NCBI RefSeq assembly: GCF_035046485.1
Contig: NC_085136.1
Coordinates: 322,800,175 to 322,864,174, forward strand
Origin: Aedes albopictus
Lineage: Eukaryota; Arthropoda; Insecta; Diptera; Culicidae
Length of the DNA: 64,000 nucleotides
Direction: 5' to 3'
The position numbers were made by a program, and so were the translations under genes. Shown here one piece after another: positions 1 to 10,249 of the stretch (positions are counted from its first letter, which is position 1; the number at the start of each line of letters is the position of its first letter). The notes beneath the pieces are model-generated. The model saw nothing but the letters and a program-made list of their open reading frames with translations, made no database searches and was not told the DNA's origin.

Positions 1-3000
1 CCAAGAGAAAACTTCGAAGAAAGTCTAGGAGGAATCTCTGATGTAATTACATGAGGAATCTCCGAAGGAAATCCAGGACTACTTTCTGTAGGAATCCCAG
101 AAGAAATCCTCGAATAAAAAAAAAAACAGAAAAATCCCTGCAGGAATTCCACCTCCGAAGGAATTCCAAGCGGAATCCTCGAAGGTTTAATAAGAGGAAA
201 CCCCAAAGAAATTCCAAGAGAAATCCACATAGGAAGTCCAGGAGGAGTCTATGAAGAAATTCCAGAAGGAGTCCCCGAAGAAACTCTAGGAGGAATCCCC
301 GTAGAAATTCCAAGCGAAGTTCCCAAACGAGTTTTAATACGAATCTCCGATGGAATTCTAGGAGATACCACCGAAGGAATTGCTGGAGGAATCCTGGAGA
401 AATTCCATAAGAAATTTCTGATTGAAATTCAGGACGAATCTCCAAAAGAATTCCAAAAGGAATCCACGACAGAATATCAAGATGAATTTCCGAAAGAATT
501 CCATAAGAAATCTCTGTAAAAAGTTTAGTAGGAATTCCAGATTTTTTTTATCACATGAATTCGAGAAGGTATCTCCAAAGTATTTCTAGAAGAAACCATT
601 AAAAAATATCCAGGAGGAATCCTCGAAGGAATTTCTAGGAATTTCAAGAGCAATCGCTGAAGGAATTTCAAGAAGAATCCATGGAGGAATTTTAGGAGGA
701 ATCCCCGAAGAAGTTCCAGGAGGAACCCCCAAAATAACTCGAGGAGAAATCCACGTAGGAACTCCAAGAGGAAATCCTGAAAGAATTTCAGCATGAATCC
801 CATTGGAATTCCAGCAGTAATTTACAAAGAAATTCTAGCAGGAATCCCCAAAAGAATTCCAGTGGGAATGTTCAAGGGAATTCTAGATAGAATCCCCTAA
901 AGATTTTCAGGAGGAATCAAAGATAAATATCCAGAAGGAATCTCTGAAGGAGTTCCAGGATAAATTCATAAGAGAACTCTATAAGGATTCACCAAAGGAA
1001 TTCCAAGAGAAATCCCTGGAAGAATTCTAGCAGAAATCCCCAGAGGAATTCCAGGAGGAATCCCCGAAGAAATTCTAAGAGGAATCACAAAAACTCCTGG
1101 ATGAAACTCCGAAGATTGAAAAATCTCCGATTAAATTTCAGGAGGAAATTCGACTGGATAATAGTTTGATTTGCTGATTTTACGGCTTATAGTCTTATGA
1201 ATTGCGTTGTTAAATTTATTATCATCGCCGACGTTTCGGTGCGGCTATTGGACCTTCCTCAGGGTGTATCGAGCCCTGAGGAAGTTCCAATAGCCGAACT
1301 GAAACGTCAGCTATGATAATAAATTAATCAGCGCATTTCATAAGTCTTTAAGCCGAAAAATCAACAAATTTCCGTAGAAAGTCTAAGAGGAATCCCCGTC
1401 GGATTATCACGAGGAATTCCCGGAAGTAGTAGTAGTAGTAGAATCAATGAATTCCAGAAGGGATCCCCGAAAAAAGACCAGGAGAAATTACTGAAGGAAG
1501 TCCATTCCTTTTGGACTTCCTTCGGGGATTCCTCCTGGACTTCCTTCTGACGGGAGGAATTCCAGGAGAAATCGCCGATGAAATAACAGGGGAAATCTCT
1601 GCAGGAATTACAGGGGAAACCCCTGAATGAATTCTGTGAGAAATCTCCGAAGGATTTCCAAGCTGAATACTCGAAGGATTTTCAAGATGAAACTCCGAAA
1701 GAATTTCAAGAGGAGTCCCCATAGGAAGTTCATGAAAAATCTCTGAAGGAACTCTAGCAGGAATCCCCGAAGGAATTCTAAGAGGACTCCTGAAGATATT
1801 GAATAAAGAATTTATGAAGGAAATCCAGGAGGAATCTCCGAAGCAATTCAAAGAGGAATCATCAAAATATTTCAAAAGGAAACGCCGAAAGAATATCAGG
1901 ATAAATGCACGAAATTCCAAAGGAATTCCAGAAAAAATTCCATAAATAGTTCCAGGAGGAATCCCCGAAAACATTTCAGGAGGAATCCTCGAAGGAAGTC
2001 TAGGAGGAAATTCCGAAAGAAAAACTAGGAAGAATCCCCAAAGGAATTCCAAGAAAAATCCCCGAAAAGAAGTCCAACAGAAATGTCCAAATAGACTCTA
2101 GGAGGAATCTCCGAAGAAAGTCTAGGAGGAATCAGCGAAGGAAGCTCAGAGAAACCCCTAGAGGAATTCCAGGAGGAATCCCCTAAGACATTACAGGGAA
2201 AGTCCCTGTAGGAATTGCAGGGGGAATTCTGGAAGGAATTCTGGTAGGAATCTCCAAAGGATTTCCTGGTGGAATCTTCGAAAGATTTTCTGAGAAATCT
2301 CCCAAAGGGAATCTTTCCGGGTAGGGGAAAGGATTTGCAGATGGTATCTCCGCAAGAATTCATGGAGGAACTCCAGAAGAAAACCCTGGAGAAATTCTTG
2401 TAGAAACTCCCTCAAGAATACCCTTGAGATATGCCTGATTATAATTCTAAGGAAATTATTGAAGGAACTCCCACAAGATTCTCTGAAGCAAGTCATGTAG
2501 GAATTCCTGAATGAGCTTCTGGGGAAATCTCTGATGTAACTCATGGAGGCATCCGTGAGTCCTTCTTGAAAAATCTCTGAAAGAACCCCTGGAGCGATGC
2601 CAAGAAGAACTACCGGAAGAATACCTAAAGGAACTTCTCGAGGAATCCCCTAAGGATTATTCTTAAGGAATCTTAAAAAGAACACTTATATATGAACCCC
2701 TGAATAAACTTCTTGGGGAATCCCTGAATTCTCCTGGAGGTACCCTTGAAGGAATTAAGGAGGAATCGTTGATTATACATCTGCAAGAATCCCTAAAACT
2801 CCTCTCTGAAGAAACTTCTGCACTAATTTCTGTAAGAACTCCTGTAGAAATTGCTAAAGGAACTTAGGGAACTTCTGAAGGAATTCCTAATGAACACCTG
2901 AAGGCATCCCTGAATCCTGAAACTATTAGGGTGGTCGCAGAAATAAGTACTGGAGAGATTACCGAAGGAACTTCTGAAGCCATCCTTGAAAGAACTACTA

Positions 3001-3330
3001 TAGATAGTGCATGAATCCTCAAAGGAACTCATGAATTCATCCCAGGAACTTCTGTAGGAATATTTGAAGGAACTTATAGAGAAATCCCTAAAAAAAACTC
3101 CTGTAACAATCCCCGATGGAATTTCACTAAGGTTCCTAAACGAAATTCCAGGAGGGATGCTAGAAGGAATTCCTGTAGGAACCCTTGATGGAGCTCCTGG
3201 AATGATCCCTACAGAAAGTGAGGATGTACCTCTTGTTGCAGTTCTAGAAGAATTCCTGAATGATCCTCTGGAGGAAACTCCTGAACTAGTTTCCAAAGAA
3301 AGTCCTGTAGGAATTCCGTCGGGTGACGAA
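1..3330. repeat. Degenerate GGAATTCC-type minisatellite
   Basis: Variants of a roughly 24-base unit built on GAAGGAATTCCAGGAGGAAT repeat for more than 3 kb with heavy substitution and small indels. The unit is rich in GGAAT/ATTCC, so several frames on the minus strand stay open and translate to low-complexity Ile-Pro-Pro-Gly or Phe-Leu-Leu-Glu runs. These are by-products of the repeat, not genes. The array is interrupted by a palindromic element (about 1168-1366), a short AGT microsatellite near 1428-1442 and a local orientation switch near 1493-1523. The repeat fades after about 3,300. Similar sequence returns near 54,530-54,620 and 56,500-57,350. Confidence 0.85.
1168..1366. mobile_element. 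Palindromic element with hammerhead-like core
   Basis: The two halves are imperfect reverse complements: the left arm runs through GGCTTATAGTCTTATGAAT and TTATTATCATCGCCGACG, and the right arm carries their complements. It sits inside the minisatellite and does not resemble it. Near the centre, CTGAGGA, a short stem-loop and GAAACGTC occur on the plus strand (about 1279-1310). The same order, CTGAGGA then GAAACGTC, occurs on the minus strand from the left arm. CUGANGA-stem-GAAA is the conserved hammerhead ribozyme core, known from Penelope-like elements and small retrozymes. No TSD was found, so it could also be a simple foldback MITE. Confidence 0.6.
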
Positions 3331-4063
3331 GTCCATCCCGATGATCAACGGGACCCGTTTGTTGCATTGGTCAAGCCATATTACGATCCTAGTGGTCAAA
3401 ACTTTCCAAATGGCCATTGGAATCCGTCCGATGGTTGACCCATCATGAGGCCCACCGGTGCCCGTCTGTTGACCATGCTGAAGTCCGTCGGCACCTGCCC
3501 GATGGTCAAGACTCTCCTGATGCCAGCTGTGATTGCTGTGATTGAACCAATTCCAAAATACATTTAAATTGGTCTAATTGGGGAAGTTCACCTTGATATC
3601 CGCCGATTCAAGACTTGCAACCAAGCCCACCGTAGTATCGGGCGGTAACTGTCTTCGAGTTCACTGGAAACTATTTAGTGAATAAGCCAATCCTGATGCC
3701 TGTCGGGAACCCATCCGGGACAGCCACAAGCCTCAATCCAACACGAGACCTAAGCCCGCAGATAGCCGAAACCCGTCCGATAGTGAGAGAACCTCCCGAA
3801 AAGAAGCGGGTGATCATGGTGGGCTACTGGGGTAGCCGAGGAAGCCACCCATGTGAGAAGCGTACGAAAGATTGAACTTTCACTAGATTCTTCTGTTTTT
3901 CATAATGAGAGCAAACGACTCGTTGCCAGACTACAAACACCTTGGAAATTTATTCCCTGGTCCGAATGAATCTCCTGTGATAGCTTGTTTTCAGGATTCC
4001 GTGGATAGTGAAGTCACAACTTCAAAACTGTATTTCCCTGGTCGTCAGGCAAATAAGCGGTTC
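3331..4063. other. Unassigned stretch
   Basis: Mixed-composition sequence after the minisatellite, with short open frames only (a 65-codon plus-strand frame at 3678-3875 and a 71-codon frame at 3905-4120 that runs into the next repeat). It contains scattered GATGGTCAA/GTCCGTCGG-type words that suggest decayed short repeats. No recognisable domain. Confidence 0.5.
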
Positions 4064-4431
4064 CGGGTCATTTGGCCGAACGCCATTTGGCCGAATGCCG
4101 TTTGGCCGAAGAATGAATAATGAACTTAATTGACCATGACACTCTTCCCCGCCTCAGTATGACTCGAAAGAAGAGCCAATGATTCAAAGAAGGAAAAATC
4201 TTAAATAAAATAATGATAGTTTCAATGCCAACTAATCCCTGAATATCAAAAGTAGAAAGAATAGCATATGATTAAAAGAAGGAAATATTTCTGATGATCA
4301 TATTGACAGTTAGAATGTCAAAAGCTTCCTCTGACTTCTATTGGCCAAATGGCATTCGGCCAACCGACCCATTCGGCCAAATGGCATTCGGCCAAATGGC
4401 GTTCGGCCAAACGACATTCGGCTAAACGGCA
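4064..4431. mobile_element. Foldback-type element with CATTCGGCCAAATG arrays
   Basis: The left end (about 4068-4115) has three to four direct copies of GGCCGAAYGCCATTT. The right end (about 4340-4430) has about seven copies of the complementary motif CATTCGGCCAAATGG. The arrays face each other, giving long imperfect subterminal inverted repeats around a 220-bp AT-rich centre with no coding capacity. Each unit is itself a quasi-palindrome (CATT-six bases-AATG). Mosquito genomes carry many short elements of this build. No clear TSD was identified. Confidence 0.6.
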
Positions 4432-4849
4432 AAGCTAGGCAACACTTGGCATTCATCCGTCTATCGTGAATCGTCAGAGCCCATAACAATCCAGTATACC
4501 GAACACCAACTCCAGCATTTCGTTGCCTCCCAAATGAGTACTCTAATATCCGGCATGTGGTGTTGGCCATATTTCCAGTGAGACCAGTTTCTTAACGTCC
4601 CGATCCTAGCATGGAAACTCCTTGTCATACGAACTGTACGGCGAAGTTATTTATTTTTTCGAATGAGGTCTAGTGATCGTAACCACTGTTGCCAACGAGG
4701 GATCTGCCTCTGATTTTAGCGGGGATGCGTGCATTTCAGCCAACCTTTGCCTTCTAAAATTCCTGTATAATTACTTTTCCCTAGATGACTAACAATACAA
4801 CGAGTTCCAGAGGGTCAAACAGATTCATTGCCACCCTCCAAACTTCCGG
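4432..4849. other. Unassigned stretch
   Basis: About 420 bases between the GGCCAAATG array and the BEL/Pao remnant. No open frame with recognisable content and no obvious repeat. It may be further decayed retroelement sequence. Confidence 0.4.
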
Positions 4850-5480
4850 TTTGGTAGGGACTACGGCCAAGTCAAAAAGCGCCTAAAGGTCGTCGTGTAC
4901 GAGAACATGTCCTCACCGAGAATCCAGATCATTCCAGGAATGCATGTGTGTTGGCTGCCTTTACAAAGCTTTTCACTTGTTGGATGTTAAATTCTCCGAT
5001 TTGTTCGAGCGCTTCTGAAGAGGTCGACGTCCAGTGTCCAGTGTATTTGGAATCTTGCTCATTCATAAACCGTTTTCATGTCGGAAGCCAGATGCATCGC
5101 CTCGTCTACACTGTCGCAAAAGCTACTCTCGAGAACTCCTCTGCGTTGACATTGTTGATATACTGGGTCGAGCATGACGAGTACGTGGAACTAAAAATGG
5201 CCACATCCATCACGAAAACTTGCATCGGCTGTACTGGGTTGTCTCTCCAGAAGCCTTTGTGCATGTCGATCGTCCGGTTGCATTTGTACCTGATGAAACA
5301 CTTCCCTAATGTCAGCGCTGATAGTAATTTTCCCCAGACGAAAGCGACAAAGCACGATTTGAAGCGGTACTAAGTATCGAGTTGAACAAGAACCCTTTTA
5401 CGGCAACGGCTGCATCCCAGACAACGTAGGTAAAGTTTTTCGGGTTTCCTTGGGCTCACGAGCATCACTAACGGCAAGTG
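4850..5480 (-). pseudogene. BEL/Pao reverse transcriptase remnant
   Basis: Read on the minus strand, this stretch gives broken but recognisable BEL/Pao pol reverse-transcriptase sequence. In order from about 5,450 downward there is KGFWRDNP followed by QPMQVFVMDVAIF, then STQYINN and EEFSRVAFATVDEAMHLASDM, and lower down LGMIW-type residues. This corresponds to the BEL order LWRD, DVYEM..TFG.., CAQY, then the YV.D.EEA region. Stops and frame changes interrupt it, and the catalytic YVDD is not intact. It continues the protease remnant at 5711-6010 in the expected pol order on the same strand, so both are parts of one old BEL/Pao copy. The family call is from motif memory. Confidence 0.6.
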
Positions 5481-5543
5481 TCAAACGTCTTCAGGATCTG
5501 ATTCTTCCAGTTCCCATTCGCGTGACTTGGTGGGCGTAACCTT

Positions 5544-5582
5544 TCACCTAATAGTCTGCTGTTAGAGCAGACTATTAGGTGA
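5544..5582. repeat. Perfect 17-bp stem hairpin
   Basis: TCACCTAATAGTCTGCT is followed by the 5-base spacer GTTAG and then by its exact reverse complement. It lies between the two parts of the BEL/Pao remnant. A perfect stem in otherwise decayed sequence suggests a recent small insertion or a local duplication-inversion. Confidence 0.85.
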
Positions 5583-5710
5583 CAGCGATTTTTCATCTAG
5601 ATCTGGTGATTTACATGCGAATTCTAGACTTTACTCGGCTATTGGATCACTGTTCAGAAGCATGACACCACCGTGACCCCCAAAGTATCTACCGAAGAGA
5701 GCCCGAACAG

Positions 5711-6010
5711 TTATCGCTCTCGTGCTCGTTGATCATCCGCTGAATTCGTAACATTCGCAAAAGATACTCCTACCCTTCCTGTCGACAAGAATTGCCTCAC
5801 TAGTTCTCTGAGGTCGTCATCTTGGGAACGGGTGCAGGCATGGGGTACCCGATGAGGTTGGGCTAAATCATAGGTCTCGGTACGGCCGAATATAATCCAT
5901 CCCATCCTGTTTTTGGTGGCCACCGGTTCGTTAATATTTCCTTTGCATTGCTCTAGAAAAGTCTTCACCAGACCTATTAGGTTGCCTGGAACGCCATCGC
6001 GATAGCTCAA
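5711..6010 (-). pseudogene. BEL/Pao pol fragment, protease C-terminal region
   Basis: A 99-codon minus-strand frame contains EPVATKNRMGWIIFGRTE, which matches the end of the BEL/Pao aspartic protease domain (usual form: P.A..T.LGW...GP). Then comes DDDLRELVRQFLSTGRVGVS, the linker that leads into reverse transcriptase in BEL elements (usual form: LHELV..FF..E.FGV). The catalytic aspartate region would lie upstream, in 6,010-6,500, where the frame is lost. The remnant has no LTRs or TSD that I can see. The 6,020-6,640 stretch on its 5' side is probably more of the same element, but nothing in it is specific. Confidence 0.65.
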
Positions 6011-6644
6011 GACAGTACATCCTCGCAGATCAGCGAACAGTCACTCAAGTTCCATGAAAGTGTGGTTTCGTGATCGTAGAGATGCTGTCACAAAGCATTT
6101 AGTCGTATCCCGCTATGGAGCGTGGCTGTCAGGAAAAGCTTTCGACTGTTGCACTGGACGTCGTTTGCTAGTCCATAGTCTAGTACTTTCTTCAAAGAGT
6201 GAATTGCTCACTGGAAGCAATTAACGTGTTCTTACATTTCTCTGAACAACGAATCACGAATATCAGTCACTGCGGTATCGAAGGTTGACATTTTCTGATC
6301 TATCCAAGTCTAATTATGCAGTCAACTCCAAGTCTTGTCGATACTATGTCCGAAGCGATCATACAAACACTGTGTCATCTCACTTTATGACGGAACCTAT
6401 CACTCGTTTACTCTTGATATTCTCTGGATTCCTTCACTCAAAACTTCTAGTTACCAACTTGTAACCAGTAGTGGTGTGTTGAAGTGTCCAAGTTTTGTGA
6501 GTACTCGATTCTTGTCGCACTACTGAAGATTGAAGGACAAAACACTCCATTGTGTCTTACGTGGACGTCGAACATATTCCGGCTGGATCGAAACCACAAC
6601 TATCTTTGGAAATTTCCGTAATCGATCAACAGAATCATTCACTG
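6011..6644. other. Unassigned stretch, possibly BEL/Pao 5' pol
   Basis: Located immediately upstream, in minus-strand sense, of the BEL/Pao protease remnant. Only short interrupted frames on either strand. No zinc knuckle or protease active site could be picked out. Confidence 0.35.
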
Positions 6645-7115
6645 ATAGGAGTGAAGAAGATGCTCGATTGCTAACGGGGTATCTGGGGATCCCACACAGT
6701 ATTTTTTCCTTACCGTACTCATCCGAGGCTCTGGCGTGCTGGACCTCTTTTTTCGCGCTTCTCGTGGATTTCAATATGATTTCAAACAATCAAAAATTGA
6801 ATATTATTGGTAATAGTGAGGTTAACCCGAGAAGCAGGTTAGCTCAGTCTCTTCTAAGAAGAACATAGACATGATGAGGTAGCTGTACGTGAAGAGCCAG
6901 CGTAGGGAACACCGTTTCGTTCCCGGTTCCGCGGATCGAAGTCGAATATCAGCCTGCGGCTGATCAGGCTGAGGTCTTTGTATTCGAGGGTAGTTCGAAG
7001 AGTACGCCAGACTTTTTATGACGATTATGACGATTATGACGAGCAATCGCAGAAGCGCGTGAGTCAACTGTCAGAGGAGGAGCTACCAGGTGGCGCTCAC
7101 AAGGCCAGGAGATTG
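6645..7115 (+). pseudogene. Old R1-like retrotransposon, fragment A (5' UTR and ORF1 start)
   Basis: Aligns by eye with the 5' part of the intact R1-like element at 13,173-18,706. GATGCTCGAT followed by the ACGG..TATCTGGG and CCCACAGT words corresponds to about 13,322-13,375. GGCTCTGGCGTG and CTCGTGG..TTTCAATATGATTTCAAA correspond to about 13,400-13,460. The end, GAGGAGCTACCAGGTGGCGCTCACAAGGCCAG, corresponds to about 13,993-14,024. Many substitutions and indels destroy the frame. It stops at 7,115, where a TIR element is inserted, and the homology resumes at 9,552 with the next bases of the same family. It is therefore the first piece of a split copy that extends to about 35,165. Confidence 0.8.
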
Positions 7116-9549
7116 CCCAAGTAACACAGAAAACATCTTCAGAAATAAAAAATACAGAAGATGTTTTATAATAGTACTATAAGCGCACCTGACAACTTCT
7201 TATGTTATAATCAAGGTGAAATCAAGTTGACCAATAACAAACACCAATAAAAATAACTTTGATTCAACAAAGTATAAAAAAATGCCGGGGCCCGTGGCGT
7301 AGTTGGTCACACGTTCGCTTCATATGCGGATGGTCGTGGGTTTGATTCCCAGCCCCGGCACTTGTGCAATTTTTCGTCAGTTGCTTTTCCCCCGAGAGCA
7401 ACTGACACTGACCCTCTTCTGAGCCCCATGGCTCAAACGGACCCGGATACCTGGACATCGGCGAACTGCTACTCATAATGGACCCTCAATCGGACTGGAA
7501 AGGAACAACGGCCATCCATCATCATCCTTGTGCTCATCATTCTACTTAGGTGTAAAGTAGAAGAAGTGAAAGCAGCAGAAAGGCAACCAGTTCGATAAAG
7601 TAGAATAGAATCTAGGCGCTGTACAAAAATGTAAGTGCAGCTGTCAATTGAAATTGCTCACGTAGTGCCCCAGTGGACAATAGAGCTGTACATTAGGTTA
7701 AGTGATTAAGAATAAAAAAAAAAGTATAAAATATGTTACATTTACAATTATATAGCACTACAAAATCAAAAAATTCATGTATGATTAGTTTCGTAATTTT
7801 TATGGTCTGCTGTCACTGATATGTAATCCCTTTTTTAACATATATTACATGATTTCGGTAAACAGATCAGTTCTATAAAGAACAAAGCACCCACCAAGTT
7901 TACTTCTCGTAAGTATCGCCACTTGCCATATTCTAATCAGTATGGCAAATCAGTGTGGCCACATCAACCTTTCCTTAAAATGATGCACCCTCTGCGGCCG
8001 TTTTTGCAACAGTTTCGTTGACCAAACGTTGCTACTGCAGTATTTGCGATCCAGATCCAATGTCCACCGTAATACTGTACAGCTTGTACTCCGGCCACCG
8101 TGAAAGTGTAAGTATAGCCGTAGCTATTCGGAGGTCACCGTAAATGCCGGAACTGCTGCTAGTGGCCGATTGTCATCGAAATGTAGGTCTTGCCGGCGTG
8201 TTCCCGGGCCACTGACTCCAAAATTGTAACACTGGATGGTCGGATAAATCATCGACCAACAGGAATCCCTTGGAAACGAAAACAAAAAACCGACAAAACA
8301 CGCACCGTGAATGCTCATAACATGTTTTGACGTTTGATAAATAACAGCTAAGCCGCGTTAAAAGATAAGCTGTGTATAAGTTCTTTTGGTGTCAAAAAAT
8401 TCTTTCCATAACAAAATTTAAAATAAATGCATGAACACGCTATAAAGATGCTATTTAAATGTATTATTACTGTTATTATAAGTTCTTCTACAATCTATTG
8501 CAACGTAGTTATCAAGAACTTGTTTTAACGTAATTTCAGCTTAATTACAACCAAAACACATGTTTTTAATTACGGTCTGAGTCCCACCAGAAATAAATAT
8601 TCAGATCACAGTACCGACTCAAAATATAATTACACAAATAAAAATGCGTTTTAAATTGACATTATTTTCTTTTCCATTTTTTATTATTCAGCTAAAAAAT
8701 ACTTCCCAAACATTGTAACATTTGAATAGCCATTGGAGAATGATCAGCATATATAACTATAAGTATGATAGAAAATTTTCACCATTCTCAATACTTTCAA
8801 CCGGTACTGCATTTCTCATGGAAAGCTGCCATATTGATTTCCAGGAGAATTTTAAAGAAATATCACAATTTTAATGTACATTTTTTAATTCAACGCAGTG
8901 GCGTTTCAATTCTGATGGAGTTAACCCAAAAGTTTCACCATAAATCTAGCAGCGCATGTGAAAAAGCATTGACTATATTGATTTTAGTCATTTGACAAAT
9001 TATATTGTCAGCATAGTTTATTAACGATCATGTTCTCTGCCTTCATATTATGTTGTAGGTTATCAATGCAATTAGTTTGTGTCCGTTGATACGACACGTG
9101 TACGTATTGGAATTGGATGTACATAGTTCACATTCCAGTTAGTATTATATTATGGGATGCCACAAGTTATATTACCTTCAAATAACTTAATTCCAACGAA
9201 TGCTTATGGTATGTTATAGTACGGATTTCTATAAGCTGTATTGCTGCTAAATAACCTTATTCCAACTTATGAAAGTGATTGCATTATATCGGTATTTTGA
9301 TAGTTGGGAATAATGACAAATAGCTTATTTACAACCAAGGGCTTGGGTGGAAAGTACTTGGAACGAAATTATTAGTACTATAAGTGTATTGGCATACACC
9401 TTGTATAACTTATAAGATGTTTTATAAGCCGCCATTTTTTGCGCTGTTTTGATTAGTTCCATATTGTGTTAATAATGCAAGAAAAAAACATCAGAGCTAG
9501 TAAGAAATGAGTTATTTGAACTGCTATATAACAAGTTGTGTTACTTGGG
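7116..9549. mobile_element. TIR element, CCCAAGTAACACA ends, inserted in old R1-like copy
   Basis: The left end CCCAAGTAACACA and right end TGTGTTACTTGGG are perfect inverted repeats, flanked by the dinucleotide TG on both sides (7114-7115 and 9550-9551). Removing the element joins ..GGAGATTG to TTAACCCCGAG, matching uninterrupted R1-like sequence near 14,026-14,040. The interior is AT-rich and non-coding. Near the left end a 10-bp stem AAACATCTTC/GAAGATGTTT occurs, and related words (AAGATGTTTTATA, AGTACTATAAG) occur near the right end as well. A SINE is nested inside at 7280-7721. No transposase is visible, so it is non-autonomous. Confidence 0.8.
7280..7721 (+). mobile_element. tRNA-derived SINE, copy 1
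   Basis: The head at 7284-7362 is tRNA-like. GCCGGGG at the start pairs with CCCCGGC at 7352-7358, GTGGCGTAGTTGG fits an A box and GGGTTTGATTCCC fits a B box. A body of about 350 bases follows and ends TTAGGTTAAGTGATTAAGAATAAAAAAAAA. The copy is flanked by a 10-bp direct repeat AAGTATAAAA (7270-7279 and 7722-7731), the expected retroposition duplication. A second copy lies at 48,129-48,570 with the same head, body and tail. Feilai, the tRNA-related SINE of Aedes aegypti, is the obvious candidate, but I cannot confirm the family name. It sits inside the TIR element 7116-9549. Confidence 0.85.
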
Positions 9550-9551
9550 TG

Positions 9552-9770
9552 TTAACCCCGAGCTTGGAGGGCAGTAATGCCGGCAAGTTGGACACCAGCC
9601 AGGTGTCCAGGAAAGCTGGAAAGGGTGGGCCTGAGAAGGCCGGCCCATCCCGGATCGAAAGGAAAAATGGGTTGCAACCTTTCGTAATGCGGGTCACTGG
9701 GGAGGACACCTCCTGAGCTCATGTCGATAGGAAGATAAAGAAAAGGAAAAAAAGGGGATTAGTTAAGGGT
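9552..9770 (+). pseudogene. Old R1-like retrotransposon, fragment B (ORF1 middle)
   Basis: Collinear with about 14,033-14,250 of the intact element: TTAACCCCGAG, CAGTAATGCCGG, GGACACCAGCCAGGTGTCC, GGAAAGCTGGAAAGGGTGGG and CCTGAGAAGGCCGGCCCATC each have close counterparts there. A 69-codon frame at 9507-9716 is only a relic of ORF1. The fragment begins directly after the TIR element and ends at a 2-bp TA duplicated around the next MITE. Confidence 0.85.
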
Positions 9771-9772
9771 TA

Positions 9773-10247
9773 CCCGAGCAGAAGAAAATAGCAAGTGAAT
9801 AACATATCAAGGTATTTATCCTAAATACTACCATACCTTGATATGCCCTTCATTAGGTGGTAATAAGAGGCAAAATAACAAAAACGAATACCAAAATTTT
9901 GTATAAATAACACCTAGAAAATAACAAGTCTTGTTATTTCAATAATAAATACATACCTGAAATTTCAATTGCTGTATTTGTTATTCCAAAGTTATTGAAT
10001 AACAAACTCATAACATTTCTTGTTATCAAATGTTTCATATGTTCGATGACTTCATGATGTAATAGCAAATCTTGTTCTTCGGTTATTTTCACTGCTAAAC
10101 TAGCAAATACTACATCAATACCAAACTCTGCTCAAATACCTCCAACTGTTATTGTGATGTTCTCATAACATTTCGTACAATAACGCTGCAATAACAATTT
10201 TAGGTATTAGAGCACATGTATTTGTAAGGTATGCCCTTCTGCTCGGG
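9773..10247. mobile_element. MITE with CCCGAGCAGAAG TIRs and TA duplication
   Basis: CCCGAGCAGAAG at the left end is matched by CTTCTGCTCGGG at the right end, and TA occurs on each side (9771-9772, 10248-10249). The interior is non-coding and rich in ATAACA/TTGTTAT words. It splits the old R1-like copy between fragments B and C without loss of homologous sequence. TIR start, 2-bp duplication and interior style are shared with the elements at 11,192, 46,800 and 53,580. Confidence 0.85.
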
Positions 10248-10249
10248 TA

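Noticed and set aside
47..3296. Long minus-strand open frames in the first 3.3 kb (up to 202 codons)
   Set aside because: They follow the phase of the GGAATTCC minisatellite, translate to low-complexity repeats, and shift frame wherever the array has an indel.
4340..4430. Regular short repeats suggestive of a CRISPR-like array
   Set aside because: Units are contiguous without unique spacers and are mirrored at the other end of the element. The genome is eukaryotic.
7284..7362. Functional tRNA gene
   Set aside because: It is followed by a SINE body, flanked by a retroposition TSD, and repeated at 48 kb with the same body.
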